Assembly: GCA_027077185.1 (NCBI GenBank)
Contig: JALTGJ010000395.1
Span: 1-7,214 of the forward strand
Direction of reading: 5' to 3'
DNA length: 7,214 nt
DNA from: Spirochaetales bacterium
Lineage (GTDB): Bacteria; Spirochaetota; Spirochaetia; B11-G9
This document shows positions 1-5,995 of this stretch, piece after piece. Within the stretch, counting starts at the first letter, position 1. Each line of letters begins with the position of its first letter. A program made the translations under genes and the position numbers. Under the pieces are notes generated by a model. It was not told the origin of the DNA and did no database searches. It worked only from the letters and a program-made list of their open reading frames with translations.

Positions 1-1120
1 CCACCTTAATTTCAATAACATCCAGCCCTCCCTCTCTATCCATTATAATCTGGAAATGAGGCTCAACCCCCTCTATTTCAAATAGAAGTGATTCAATCTG
101 GGAGGGAAACAAATTATTACCGTCAACGATCATCATGTCATCACTCCGGCCTGAAATACGATTAATACGTCTTGTTGTCCTGCCACATCCACATTCACCT
201 TCAATAATACTGGAAATATCGCCTGTTCGGTAGCGGATAAGAGGAAAACCCTGTTTTGTAATTGTTGTAAAAACAAGCTCCCCCTCTTTACCATTATCTA
301 AAACTTCCAGACTTAGCGGATCAATTACCTCAACAATAAAATGATCTTCATTAACATGCAGACCATTATGCTCCCGGCATTCAAAAGCAACACCCGGGCC
401 GATAATTTCGCTTAAGCCATAGTTGTCAAATGATTTAATTTTAAGCCTGGATTCAATTTCCACCCGCATTTTTTCACTCCAGGGCTCAGATCCAAACAAG
501 CCTGCGGAAAGGTTTAGATTACCAGGATCAATTCCATGTTCTTCCAGAACAGAAATAATATGAAGCGCATAACCAGGGGTGGAAACAAGTGCTGAACTCC
601 GGTAATCCTTCATAATTTGAATTTGCTTCATAACTTCTTCACCGGAAGCTGGTATTACAGAAGCGCCAATCTGCTCAGCTCCATAATGAAAGCCCAACCC
701 TCCTGTAGACTGGGAATAGTTAAATGCAATTTGTACAAGATCCTTTTCACTCAGACCTGCAGCACTAAGAATTCTGGCAACAAGGGACGACCATATTTTA
801 ATATCATTCCTGGTATATCCAACAACAATAGGGGTTCCTGTAGTTCCAGAAGTTGAATGTATTCTAACAATATCCCGAAGAGGAACTGCAAATGCCTCAT
901 AGGGATAACTTTTCCTTAAATCATCTTTTGTAGTAAAGGGAAGTGATGACAAATCACGGACAGAACGAACAGCTGAAATATCGATACCTTTTTCATCATA
1001 AAGGGTTTTATAAAACAATACATTTCTATAAACCCTGTTTAAAGTTACCTGAAGTCTCTCAACCTGAAGCTGCTCAAGATCCTCCCTGAGCATTGTCTCA
1101 TACTCTTTTGAATATATCAC
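1..1120 (-). CDS. paaK: Phenylacetate-CoA ligase (PaaK family), C-terminus cut by window edge
   Basis: An AMP-forming ligase of the adenylate-forming superfamily, expected to convert phenylacetate or a related aryl acid plus ATP and CoA to the aryl-CoA thioester in the cytoplasm. Translating the minus strand from a GTG at 1120-1118 gives 373 codons with no stop before the edge. Visible motifs, in order: LPFTTKDDLR (60-69), the phosphate-binding loop STSGTTG (89-95), YGLSE (234-238), YRTGD (297-301), CGCGRT (310-315) and the hinge region ISGRSDDMMI (322-331) followed by FPSQIE (338-343). PaaK proteins are usually about 430 residues, so roughly 60 C-terminal residues lie outside. The GTG start is chosen because GGGAGGT (1131-1125) sits 4 nt upstream and the N-terminus matches the family layout; the next Met is residue 10. 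It follows livF by 15 nt and is probably co-transcribed. One small oddity: the usual RGVN-like stretch after the hinge reads DGNN. Family is certain; exact aryl substrate (phenylacetate, hydroxyphenylacetate, indoleacetate) is not. Confidence 0.93.
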   Translation of the reverse strand, partial: MIYSKEYETMLREDLEQLQVERLQVTLNRVYRNVLFYKTLYDEKGIDISAVRSVRDLSSLPFTTKDDLRKSYPYEAFAVPLRDIVRIHSTSGTTGTPIVVGYTRNDIKIWSSLVARILSAAGLSEKDLVQIAFNYSQSTGGLGFHYGAEQIGASVIPASGEEVMKQIQIMKDYRSSALVSTPGYALHIISVLEEHGIDPGNLNLSAGLFGSEPWSEKMRVEIESRLKIKSFDNYGLSEIIGPGVAFECREHNGLHVNEDHFIVEVIDPLSLEVLDNGKEGELVFTTITKQGFPLIRYRTGDISSIIEGECGCGRTTRRINRISGRSDDMMIVDGNNLFPSQIESLLFEIEGVEPHFQIIMDREGGLDVIEIKV

Positions 1121-1124
1121 TTTT

Positions 1125-1131
1125 ACCTCCC
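1125..1131 (-). promoter_or_regulatory. Ribosome binding site deciding the GTG start of the ligase
   Basis: The minus strand reads GGGAGGT, then AAAA, then GTG. This strong Shine-Dalgarno in the 15-nt livF-ligase gap supports the GTG start at 1120 over the in-frame ATG nine codons later. Confidence 0.8.
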
Positions 1132-1135
1132 TGTA

Positions 1136-1870
1136 TTAATCAGTAAAGTTTTTATAATCCCGTCCAAGATATGCCCGCTTGACATCTTCATTATCCAGTA
1201 ATTCTTCAGCACTTCCCTCTAAAATCAACGAACCTGTCTCCATAACATATCCTCTATCTGCTATCTCCAGTGCAGCCCTGGCATTTTGCTCTACAATCAA
1301 TACTGTTTTACCATTATCACGTAATTGTACTACTATTCTAAGAATATCTTTGACAATTAGCGGAGCAAGTCCCATAGAGGGCTCATCCATAAGAAGAAGA
1401 TCAGGTTCTGACATTAATGCCCTGCCGATTGCGACCATCTGCTGTTCACCACCGGACAGCGTTCCAGCCATCTGGGTACTGCGTTCTTCCAAAACAGGAA
1501 ACATAGAATATATATTCTGTAAATTTTCAGCTGCCTTTTTATTTTCTCTTTTTCTGTAGAGGGTATATGCTCCCAATATTAAATTTTCCCTGACTGTCAT
1601 TGAAGGGTACAACTGACGACCCTCAGGTACAAGGGCACAACCATTTTTGACAATAAAATCAGGAAAAGATCCGGTAATATTAATGCCCTGCAGTAAAATT
1701 TCGCCATGAGAAGGTTTTACAAGAGAAACAAGTGTATTCAAAAGGGTGGATTTGCCGGCACCGTTTGCACCGATTATTGTTACAATTTCACCCTTTTTAA
1801 CATGAAGACTAAGGCCCTTAAGAACTTTAAGTTTACCATAGCCGGATTCCAAATTCCGAATTTTAAGCAT
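1136..1870 (-). CDS. livF: Branched-chain/HAAT-type ABC transporter ATP-binding protein LivF
   Basis: Second ATPase subunit of a Liv-type importer; it hydrolyses ATP at the cytoplasmic face together with LivG to drive transport through LivHM. The 244-residue product has Walker A GANGAGKST (34-42), the Q-loop region PEGRQLYP (82-89), signature LSGGEQQ (138-144) and Walker B LLLMDEP (158-164). The switch position reads VEQN with Gln instead of His, which is typical of LivF. The open frame extends upstream to 1951, but those 27 codons lie inside livG and are not family-like. The protein begins naturally at MLKIRNLESGYG, whose ATG (1870-1868) overlaps the livG end by 8 nt, with a G-rich GGGTGGGGAG just upstream. 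This start gives a normal LivF length and suggests translational coupling. The transported ligand cannot be read from this subunit. Confidence 0.95.
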   Translation of the reverse strand: MLKIRNLESGYGKLKVLKGLSLHVKKGEIVTIIGANGAGKSTLLNTLVSLVKPSHGEILLQGINITGSFPDFIVKNGCALVPEGRQLYPSMTVRENLILGAYTLYRKRENKKAAENLQNIYSMFPVLEERSTQMAGTLSGGEQQMVAIGRALMSEPDLLLMDEPSMGLAPLIVKDILRIVVQLRDNGKTVLIVEQNARAALEIADRGYVMETGSLILEGSAEELLDNEDVKRAYLGRDYKNFTD

Positions 1871-2651
1871 TCTCCCCACCCAGATAGATACGAATAACAT
1901 CTTCATTTTTCTGAATTTCAAAAGGTATCCCATCTGCAATTTTCTGACCAAAGTTTAAAACAATAATTTCATCTGAAATATCCATGACAAGAGACATATC
2001 ATGCTCAACCAGTAGAATAGTTCTTCCCTGATCCCTCAGTTTTACAATTCTTTCTGCCAGTTCTGCCGTTTCATGCATATTCAGTCCAGCTGCAGGTTCG
2101 TCCAGAAGAAGCATAGAAGGATCTGAGGCAAGAGCTCTGGCAAGCTCAACTGCCCTTTGATTACCAAATGAAAGATTTCCAACTTCAGTATCTTTTATAT
2201 TAATAATATTCAGCCATTCCATAATGGGAAACACTTTTTCCCTTGCAAGTTTTTCTTCTTTACGACTTTTGACGGAAGACAGCATTCCGGAAATAAATCC
2301 AGCCCTGCCCTTCGAATGCCAACCTAAAAGAATATTATCCAGGACAGAAAGATGATTACTCAGTTTTAAATTCTGAAAGGTTCTAAGCACACCCTCCCGG
2401 GCAATCTGAAAGGGTTTTAATCCGGTTAATAGTTTTCCATCAAAAAAAACCTGACCGGTACTGGGAGCAAATGATCCTGTAATCATATTAAACATTGTTG
2501 TTTTCCCTGCACCATTGGGACCTATAACTGATTTTATTATCCCTTTTCTGACATTAAAAGAAACATTGTCTACTGCTTTCACACCGCCAAAATTTTTTGC
2601 CAGATTCTTTATTTGAAGTCGTATATCCAAAGAAGTATTATTTACAGACAA
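1863..2651 (-). CDS. livG: Branched-chain/HAAT-type ABC transporter ATP-binding protein LivG
   Basis: First ATPase subunit of the Liv-type importer, partner of LivF. The 262-residue product has Walker A GPNGAGKTT (44-52), the Q-loop region RTFQNLKL (90-97), Walker B MLLLDEP (180-186) and the switch His217 in VEHD. LivG proteins carry an insert after the Q-loop, here about 110-140. The signature reads LSFGNQR (160-166), a departure from LSGGQ; LivG proteins commonly vary here (LSYGQQR-like), though Asn at the fifth position looks less usual. The start is a TTG (2651-2649) that follows the livM stop TAG with no gap. GGGGAGGG lies 5 nt before it and the next Met is residue 53, inside the nucleotide-binding fold, so TTG is well supported. 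The end overlaps the livF start by 8 nt. Confidence 0.95.
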   Translation of the reverse strand: MSVNNTSLDIRLQIKNLAKNFGGVKAVDNVSFNVRKGIIKSVIGPNGAGKTTMFNMITGSFAPSTGQVFFDGKLLTGLKPFQIAREGVLRTFQNLKLSNHLSVLDNILLGWHSKGRAGFISGMLSSVKSRKEEKLAREKVFPIMEWLNIINIKDTEVGNLSFGNQRAVELARALASDPSMLLLDEPAAGLNMHETAELAERIVKLRDQGRTILLVEHDMSLVMDISDEIIVLNFGQKIADGIPFEIQKNEDVIRIYLGGENA

Positions 2652-3755
2652 CTATTCCCTCCCCGGATCTTTTCTAAATTTCTTTTTTATAAACATTTTT
2701 CTACTTACATTTTTTAAAAAAGCCAGGATACTGTCAAGTAAAGATACCCTTATTAATCCATCCGGCATAAACATCATTATTACAACCAGAATTACACCAA
2801 AAACAGCATCATCAAAATGCCCAAAGACACCCCTAAGGGACAAAAAGTTAAGAATAAGCCCCATAACAAGGGTACCCCAGATATTAGCCATACCGCCAAC
2901 GGCAACTATAACAACATACCGTACCGACTTGCTTACACTAGCTTCTGACGGTCCTATACCACCATTATAATGTGTTAAAAGAACCCCGGCTACAGCAGCA
3001 AATACCGCTCCAATGACAAATATTATAACTTTATACCTGGAAGTATTAACACCCATGGCATTGGCTGCATCTTCACTTCCATGAAGAGACCGCAAAGCCC
3101 TTCCTACTCTGGAATTAATTAAATTGATCATTAGCAACAATCCCAGAATAACTACCACCCAGGCAATATAATAGTTACTTACTCTGGAACTAAAATCCCC
3201 ACTTATTTCTAGTCCTGGGAAAACAGGAAAAGACGGAATATTTGAAATTCCATCAGCCTCTCCAAAAATTCCGGTACCAAGCACAATCCTGTATATTATA
3301 ATTCCAAAACCCATAGTTGCCATAGCCAGATAATGTCCCCTAAGACGAAGAACGGGAACAGCCAGACCATATGCAAGAATCCCTGCAATAAAAACTGCAG
3401 CAAGGAAAGAGATCCAGGGCGCCAGATAAATAATTGTATCTCCATATAGAGTATTACCTGAAATTAGTAATCCAAGACTATCCAGTATCTTAAACAAGGG
3501 CGTGCCAATATATTCACTAAAATTAATAGTAGAAAGAACAGCAGTAGCATATCCTCCTATAGCAAAAAATCCTGCCTGCCCCAGAGATATCTGCCCTGCA
3601 TATCCCATTACCATACAAAGCCCAATAGCGACCAAAACATAATAAGCAGACATTGTAAGCTGAGTAAGAAGGTAGGCTGTACCGCTTATAAGAGTTAAAA
3701 TCTGGATAATCACGATTACAGTAGAAAGGACAATTAATGGACCATATCTTTTCAT
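2652..3755 (-). CDS. livM: Branched-chain/HAAT-type ABC transporter permease LivM
   Basis: Integral membrane permease that pairs with LivH to form the translocation path in the cytoplasmic membrane. The 367-residue product is hydrophobic with about nine or ten membrane segments, starting at about residues 7-24. Family hallmarks are GQISLGQAGFFAIGGY (54-69), RLRGHYLAMATMGFG (137-151) and the ATPase-coupling loop GRALRSLHGSEDAANAMGV (218-236), then VVIVAVGGMANIWGT further on. The C-terminus ends in a basic tail rich in Lys and Arg. The ATG (3755-3753) directly follows the livH TAG with no spacer. A GAAGGA site inside the last livH codons, about 7 nt before the ATG, serves it, so translation is probably coupled to livH. 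Length is within the family range. The family is secure; substrate specificity is set mainly by the binding protein. Confidence 0.95.
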   Translation of the reverse strand: MKRYGPLIVLSTVIVIIQILTLISGTAYLLTQLTMSAYYVLVAIGLCMVMGYAGQISLGQAGFFAIGGYATAVLSTINFSEYIGTPLFKILDSLGLLISGNTLYGDTIIYLAPWISFLAAVFIAGILAYGLAVPVLRLRGHYLAMATMGFGIIIYRIVLGTGIFGEADGISNIPSFPVFPGLEISGDFSSRVSNYYIAWVVVILGLLLMINLINSRVGRALRSLHGSEDAANAMGVNTSRYKVIIFVIGAVFAAVAGVLLTHYNGGIGPSEASVSKSVRYVVIVAVGGMANIWGTLVMGLILNFLSLRGVFGHFDDAVFGVILVVIMMFMPDGLIRVSLLDSILAFLKNVSRKMFIKKKFRKDPGRE

Positions 3756-4646
3756 CTAAAAATCCTTCAAAGAAGCAGCCTGTCTGGAACCGAAGATACC
3801 GCTGGGTTTTACCAATAGTATAATTAAAAGAATAATAACAGCAATTACATCTTTGTATGCCATGGGGAGAATACTTATACTGAATGACTCTATAAGACCA
3901 AGCAGAAGACCTGCTCCCACAGCTGCTATAGGATTCCCAAGGCCCCCGAGTATTGCAACAATAAAACCCTTAATAGCCAGATCTGTTCCCATTGCATAAT
4001 GGGTCTGGGTAAGAGGAGAAACTACACAACCCCCAAGAGCACCAATTCCCGCAGATAAAACAAAGGAAAGGTTTATCATGGTATTTGTTCTTATTCCACA
4101 CAACCTGGCGGCTTTTGGATTCTCAGAGCAGGCTCTCATTGCCTGCCCTGTAAGTGTAAACTTGAAAAATAGGAATAACCCGACTACAATTACAACTGTA
4201 AACCCCAAAATCCAAATTACCTGTGGAGAAATTCTTGCACCAAAAATATTTACCGATGAAATTTCTGTTCCTGTAAAAAAGGGAAGAGCACGAATCTGCT
4301 CGTCCCAAACATAAAGAGCAGCTTCTCTAAGTAAAATGGATATACCAATAGTAACAACAACCATACCAAGGACTGAACTTTTTCTCATTCTGCGAATAAA
4401 AATAAATTCAATTAGTGACCCAATTACCGCTGTTACTAAAACAGCAATTATTATTGCAAACAAGAGAGGCATATATCCGGATAAAGTAAACGAAATCATA
4501 CCTCCCAGCATTACAAATTCACCCTGAGCAAAGTTTATAATTCCAGTTGTATTGTAAATAATATTATATCCTATTGCTACAAAGGCATATATGCTTCCTA
4601 CAGTTATACCTGCAAATATATATTGGAGAATTTGTTCAAAACTCAT
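3756..4646 (-). CDS. livH: Branched-chain/HAAT-type ABC transporter permease LivH
   Basis: Membrane permease partner of LivM. The 296-residue product has about eight hydrophobic segments (for example roughly 6-30, 60-84, 92-112, 143-163, 191-210, 227-256 and 262-285). It shows the LivH hallmarks GIINFAQGEFVMLGG (35-49), the coupling loop GQAMRACSENPKAARLCGI (167-185) and GFIVAILGGLGNP (227-239). The N-terminus lacks a cleavable signal, as expected for a permease. The ATG at 4646-4644 has GAAGGAA (4657-4651) 4 nt upstream. It is separated from the binding-protein gene by 92 nt, the longest gap inside this operon, and abuts livM with no gap. Two short frames inside this gene on either strand are overlapping noise. 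Confidence 0.95.
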   Translation of the reverse strand: MSFEQILQYIFAGITVGSIYAFVAIGYNIIYNTTGIINFAQGEFVMLGGMISFTLSGYMPLLFAIIIAVLVTAVIGSLIEFIFIRRMRKSSVLGMVVVTIGISILLREAALYVWDEQIRALPFFTGTEISSVNIFGARISPQVIWILGFTVVIVVGLFLFFKFTLTGQAMRACSENPKAARLCGIRTNTMINLSFVLSAGIGALGGCVVSPLTQTHYAMGTDLAIKGFIVAILGGLGNPIAAVGAGLLLGLIESFSISILPMAYKDVIAVIILLIILLVKPSGIFGSRQAASLKDF

Positions 4647-4682
4647 TACTTTCCTTCAAAAAAGAAATTTGGACAGGAGGCA

Positions 4683-4725
4683 GGAAAAAGGTAGTCATAT
4701 AATATTTTAAACTCTACTATCTTCC
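4683..4725 (-). other. Possible weak stem-loop in the gap before livH
   Basis: The 92-nt gap between the binding-protein stop (4739) and livH has no gene. In the minus-strand transcript, 4725-4714 (GGAAGATAGTAG) can pair with 4694-4683 (CTACCTTTTTCC) over 10 of 12 positions, including one G-U and an internal 2x2 mismatch, around a 19-nt AT-rich loop. No good U-run follows, so it is not a convincing terminator. It could be a processing or 3'-end stabilising structure that lets the binding protein be made in excess over the membrane subunits, a common arrangement in ABC importers, but the structure is weak and may be chance. Confidence 0.25.
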
Positions 4726-4738
4726 CGTCTCCATTCTT

Positions 4739-5890
4739 CTATTTAAGTAAATCAAACTGACCATCTTTAACTGTCAGCATTTCCAGAGAATCCATTCCAA
4801 GTCCATTGTGGTCTGAAGCAGAAAAACTAAACACACCTCCGGTTCCCGGAAAACCCTTTATAGATTCCAGGGCATCACGTATTTCAGTTCTGTCAGCGCT
4901 GTTAGATTTTTTTATAGCTTCCACAACCAGCATAATAGCATCATAGGCATGGCCGCCAAAGGTACTTACAGCCTCACCATATTTTGATTCATATGCTGTC
5001 TTATATGCAACAAGAGTCGCTTTCTGTGGATTACTGTCAGAAAGCTTATCTGCAACAAGCAGGCGTCCTGCAGGAAAAATAATTCCTTCTGCAGCTTCTC
5101 CTGCAGCTTCTACATATTTTATGTTTCCAAATCCATGACTTTGGAAAAGTGGTACATCCATACCTAACTGTTTCATATTTTTAGGAACTATTGACTGAGC
5201 GGGGACAATAGACCAGTTGACTACAGCATCAACATTTTGCGCTTTAAGTTTTGTCAATAAGGCTGTAAGATCTGTTGCCGCCCTGTCATAAGTCTCTGCT
5301 ATAGCTATTTCAATTCCAAAATCCGGAGCATACTTCTCCAGCTGTGCCTTCCCTGCATTTCCAAATCCTGAATTTGCCGCAACAACACCAATCCTTTTTA
5401 TACCCACAGACTGCATAGTTGAAAATATCCACTTTGCTACATAACTGTCTTTTTGGGGGGTTTTAAACACATATGAAGCTATCGGATTAACAATTGCTTC
5501 TGCCGCGCCTGCAGAAACAAGGGGTACTTTATAGGATTCACATAAATCTTTAATCTGCATTGTTTCACCACTAGTGGAAGGTCCTATTATTGCCGAGACC
5601 TGATCTTCCTCAATCAACTGCTTGGCAAAAGAAATTGCTTTCTCCGGATTCGCAGCCGAATCTTTTATTATAAGTTCAATTTGTTTCCCATTAACCCCGC
5701 CATTGGCATTTATTTCCTCAACAACCATTTCTGCTGTTTTTGCCTCCGGAGCACCTAGAAATGAAGCTCCCCCTGTAACTGCAAAAATAGCACCAATTTT
5801 AACGGTACCTTCCTGTTTTTTGGCACAGGAGTAAAATAATACCGAAACTATTGTAACCATAAGTAATAAAACCGTAAATTTCTTTTTCAT
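4739..5890 (-). CDS. HAAT/Liv-type ABC transporter substrate-binding lipoprotein, possible aromatic-acid ligand
   Basis: Extracytoplasmic ligand-capture subunit feeding LivHMGF. The 383-residue product starts with a basic and hydrophobic signal peptide (MKKKFT, then 7-20) ending in LFYS-Cys22, a loose lipobox, so it is probably a lipoprotein anchored by Cys22. The mature part is a type-1 periplasmic binding fold: KIGAIFAVTGGASFLG (31-46), EINANGGVNGK (59-69), IIGPSTSG (101-108) and TFGGHAYDA (310-318). From memory, stretches such as VFKTPQKD, AGRLLVADKLSDSNPQK and TFGGHAYDA resemble the LIVBP-like subgroup that includes binding proteins for aromatic compounds, so leucine is not assumed. An upstream ATG at 5902 would add four residues, but the GGAGG (5900-5896) lies inside that extension and is ideally placed, 5 nt before the ATG at 5890. 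First gene of the operon, behind a promoter and double operator-like element. Confidence 0.92.
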   Translation of the reverse strand: MKKKFTVLLLMVTIVSVLFYSCAKKQEGTVKIGAIFAVTGGASFLGAPEAKTAEMVVEEINANGGVNGKQIELIIKDSAANPEKAISFAKQLIEEDQVSAIIGPSTSGETMQIKDLCESYKVPLVSAGAAEAIVNPIASYVFKTPQKDSYVAKWIFSTMQSVGIKRIGVVAANSGFGNAGKAQLEKYAPDFGIEIAIAETYDRAATDLTALLTKLKAQNVDAVVNWSIVPAQSIVPKNMKQLGMDVPLFQSHGFGNIKYVEAAGEAAEGIIFPAGRLLVADKLSDSNPQKATLVAYKTAYESKYGEAVSTFGGHAYDAIMLVVEAIKKSNSADRTEIRDALESIKGFPGTGGVFSFSASDHNGLGMDSLEMLTVKDGQFDLLK

Positions 5891-5895
5891 CCAAT

Positions 5896-5900
5896 CCTCC
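5896..5900 (-). promoter_or_regulatory. Ribosome binding site deciding the start of the binding-protein gene
   Basis: GGAGG on the minus strand, then 5 nt (ATTGG), then ATG at 5890. It overlaps the codons that would follow the alternative upstream ATG (5902-5900), which itself has only AT-rich sequence before it, so the inner ATG is preferred. Confidence 0.8.
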
Positions 5901-5910
5901 ATTTAATTAA

Positions 5911-5950
5911 AACCGACTGGATAGTCATTTTTCTGACCAGACAGTCGGTT
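5911..5950. promoter_or_regulatory. Pair of inverted 17-bp operator-like elements, likely TetR-type
   Basis: Site 1 on the plus strand (5911-5927) reads AACCGACTGGATAGTCA; site 2 on the minus strand (5950-5934) reads AACCGACTGTCTGGTCA. They match at 14 of 17 positions, in inverted orientation, 6 bp apart. Each is itself an imperfect palindrome built on GACT(n4)RGTC; the two centres (about 5920.5 and 5940.5) are 20 bp apart, close to two helical turns, so two dimers would sit on nearly the same face. Site 2 covers the predicted transcription start (about 5945) and site 1 lies just downstream, a repressor layout. Palindromes of the GACT-AGTC and ACCGA-TCGGT kind are common TetR-family operators; the assignment to TetR is inference and no regulator gene is in the window. 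The same bases can form a hairpin (9 bp plus an inner 4-6 bp, loop of 6) only in read-through RNA from upstream. Confidence 0.65.
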
Positions 5951-5951
5951 A

Positions 5952-5980
5952 AACATATACCAAGAGAACAGAACAGTCAA
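5952..5980 (-). promoter_or_regulatory. Sigma70-type promoter for the transporter-ligase operon
   Basis: On the minus strand TTGACT (5980-5975, 5 of 6 to the -35 consensus) is followed by a 17-bp spacer and TATGTT (5957-5952, 4 of 6 to the -10 consensus). The predicted start of transcription is near 5945, leaving a leader of about 55 nt before the ATG at 5890. The -35 begins only 15 nt after the phosphoesterase stop codon, so the promoter fits the intergenic gap tightly and gives the operon its own start. Confidence 0.65.
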
Positions 5981-5995
5981 GAAAAATAAATTAAA

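Noticed and set aside
617..856. Plus-strand 79-codon open frame
   Set aside because: It lies wholly inside the ligase on the other strand, has no family resemblance and no convincing ribosome site. Other plus-strand frames (1179-1559, 1706-1897, 4078-4314, 4336-4527, 5622-5834, 6128-6499) are rejected for the same reason.
1871..1951. N-terminal 27-residue extension of LivF
   Set aside because: These codons overlap the end of livG in another frame, and LivF proteins start at the MLKIRNL-like strand. The downstream ATG at 1870 gives the usual length.
4720..4737. Five-codon leader peptide (ATG GAG ACG GGA AGA TAG) between the binding-protein gene and livH
   Set aside because: Too short, without a run of regulatory codons or a following terminator/antiterminator pair.
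5088..5114. Short tandem repeat (AGAAGCTGCAGG-like unit, about two copies) in the binding-protein gene
   Set aside because: It encodes an Ala/Gly/Glu stretch (EAAGEAAEG) that suits this protein family. Two 12-nt units are within ordinary codon-level repetition.
5901..5950. The inverted repeat after the phosphoesterase gene read as a rho-independent terminator
   Set aside because: The stem is interrupted by a 2x2 mismatch and is followed by TTTTAATTAAAT rather than a solid U-run. The strong promoter lies before it, and a transcript starting near 5945 would lack part of the first arm. A double operator explains the repeat better, though partial termination of read-through is not excluded.
5966..5978. 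A third, degenerate operator copy (GAACAGAACAGTC) overlapping the -35
   Set aside because: It shares ACAGTC with site 2 but needs a one-base insertion to align further and has no palindrome of its own. Too weak to call.
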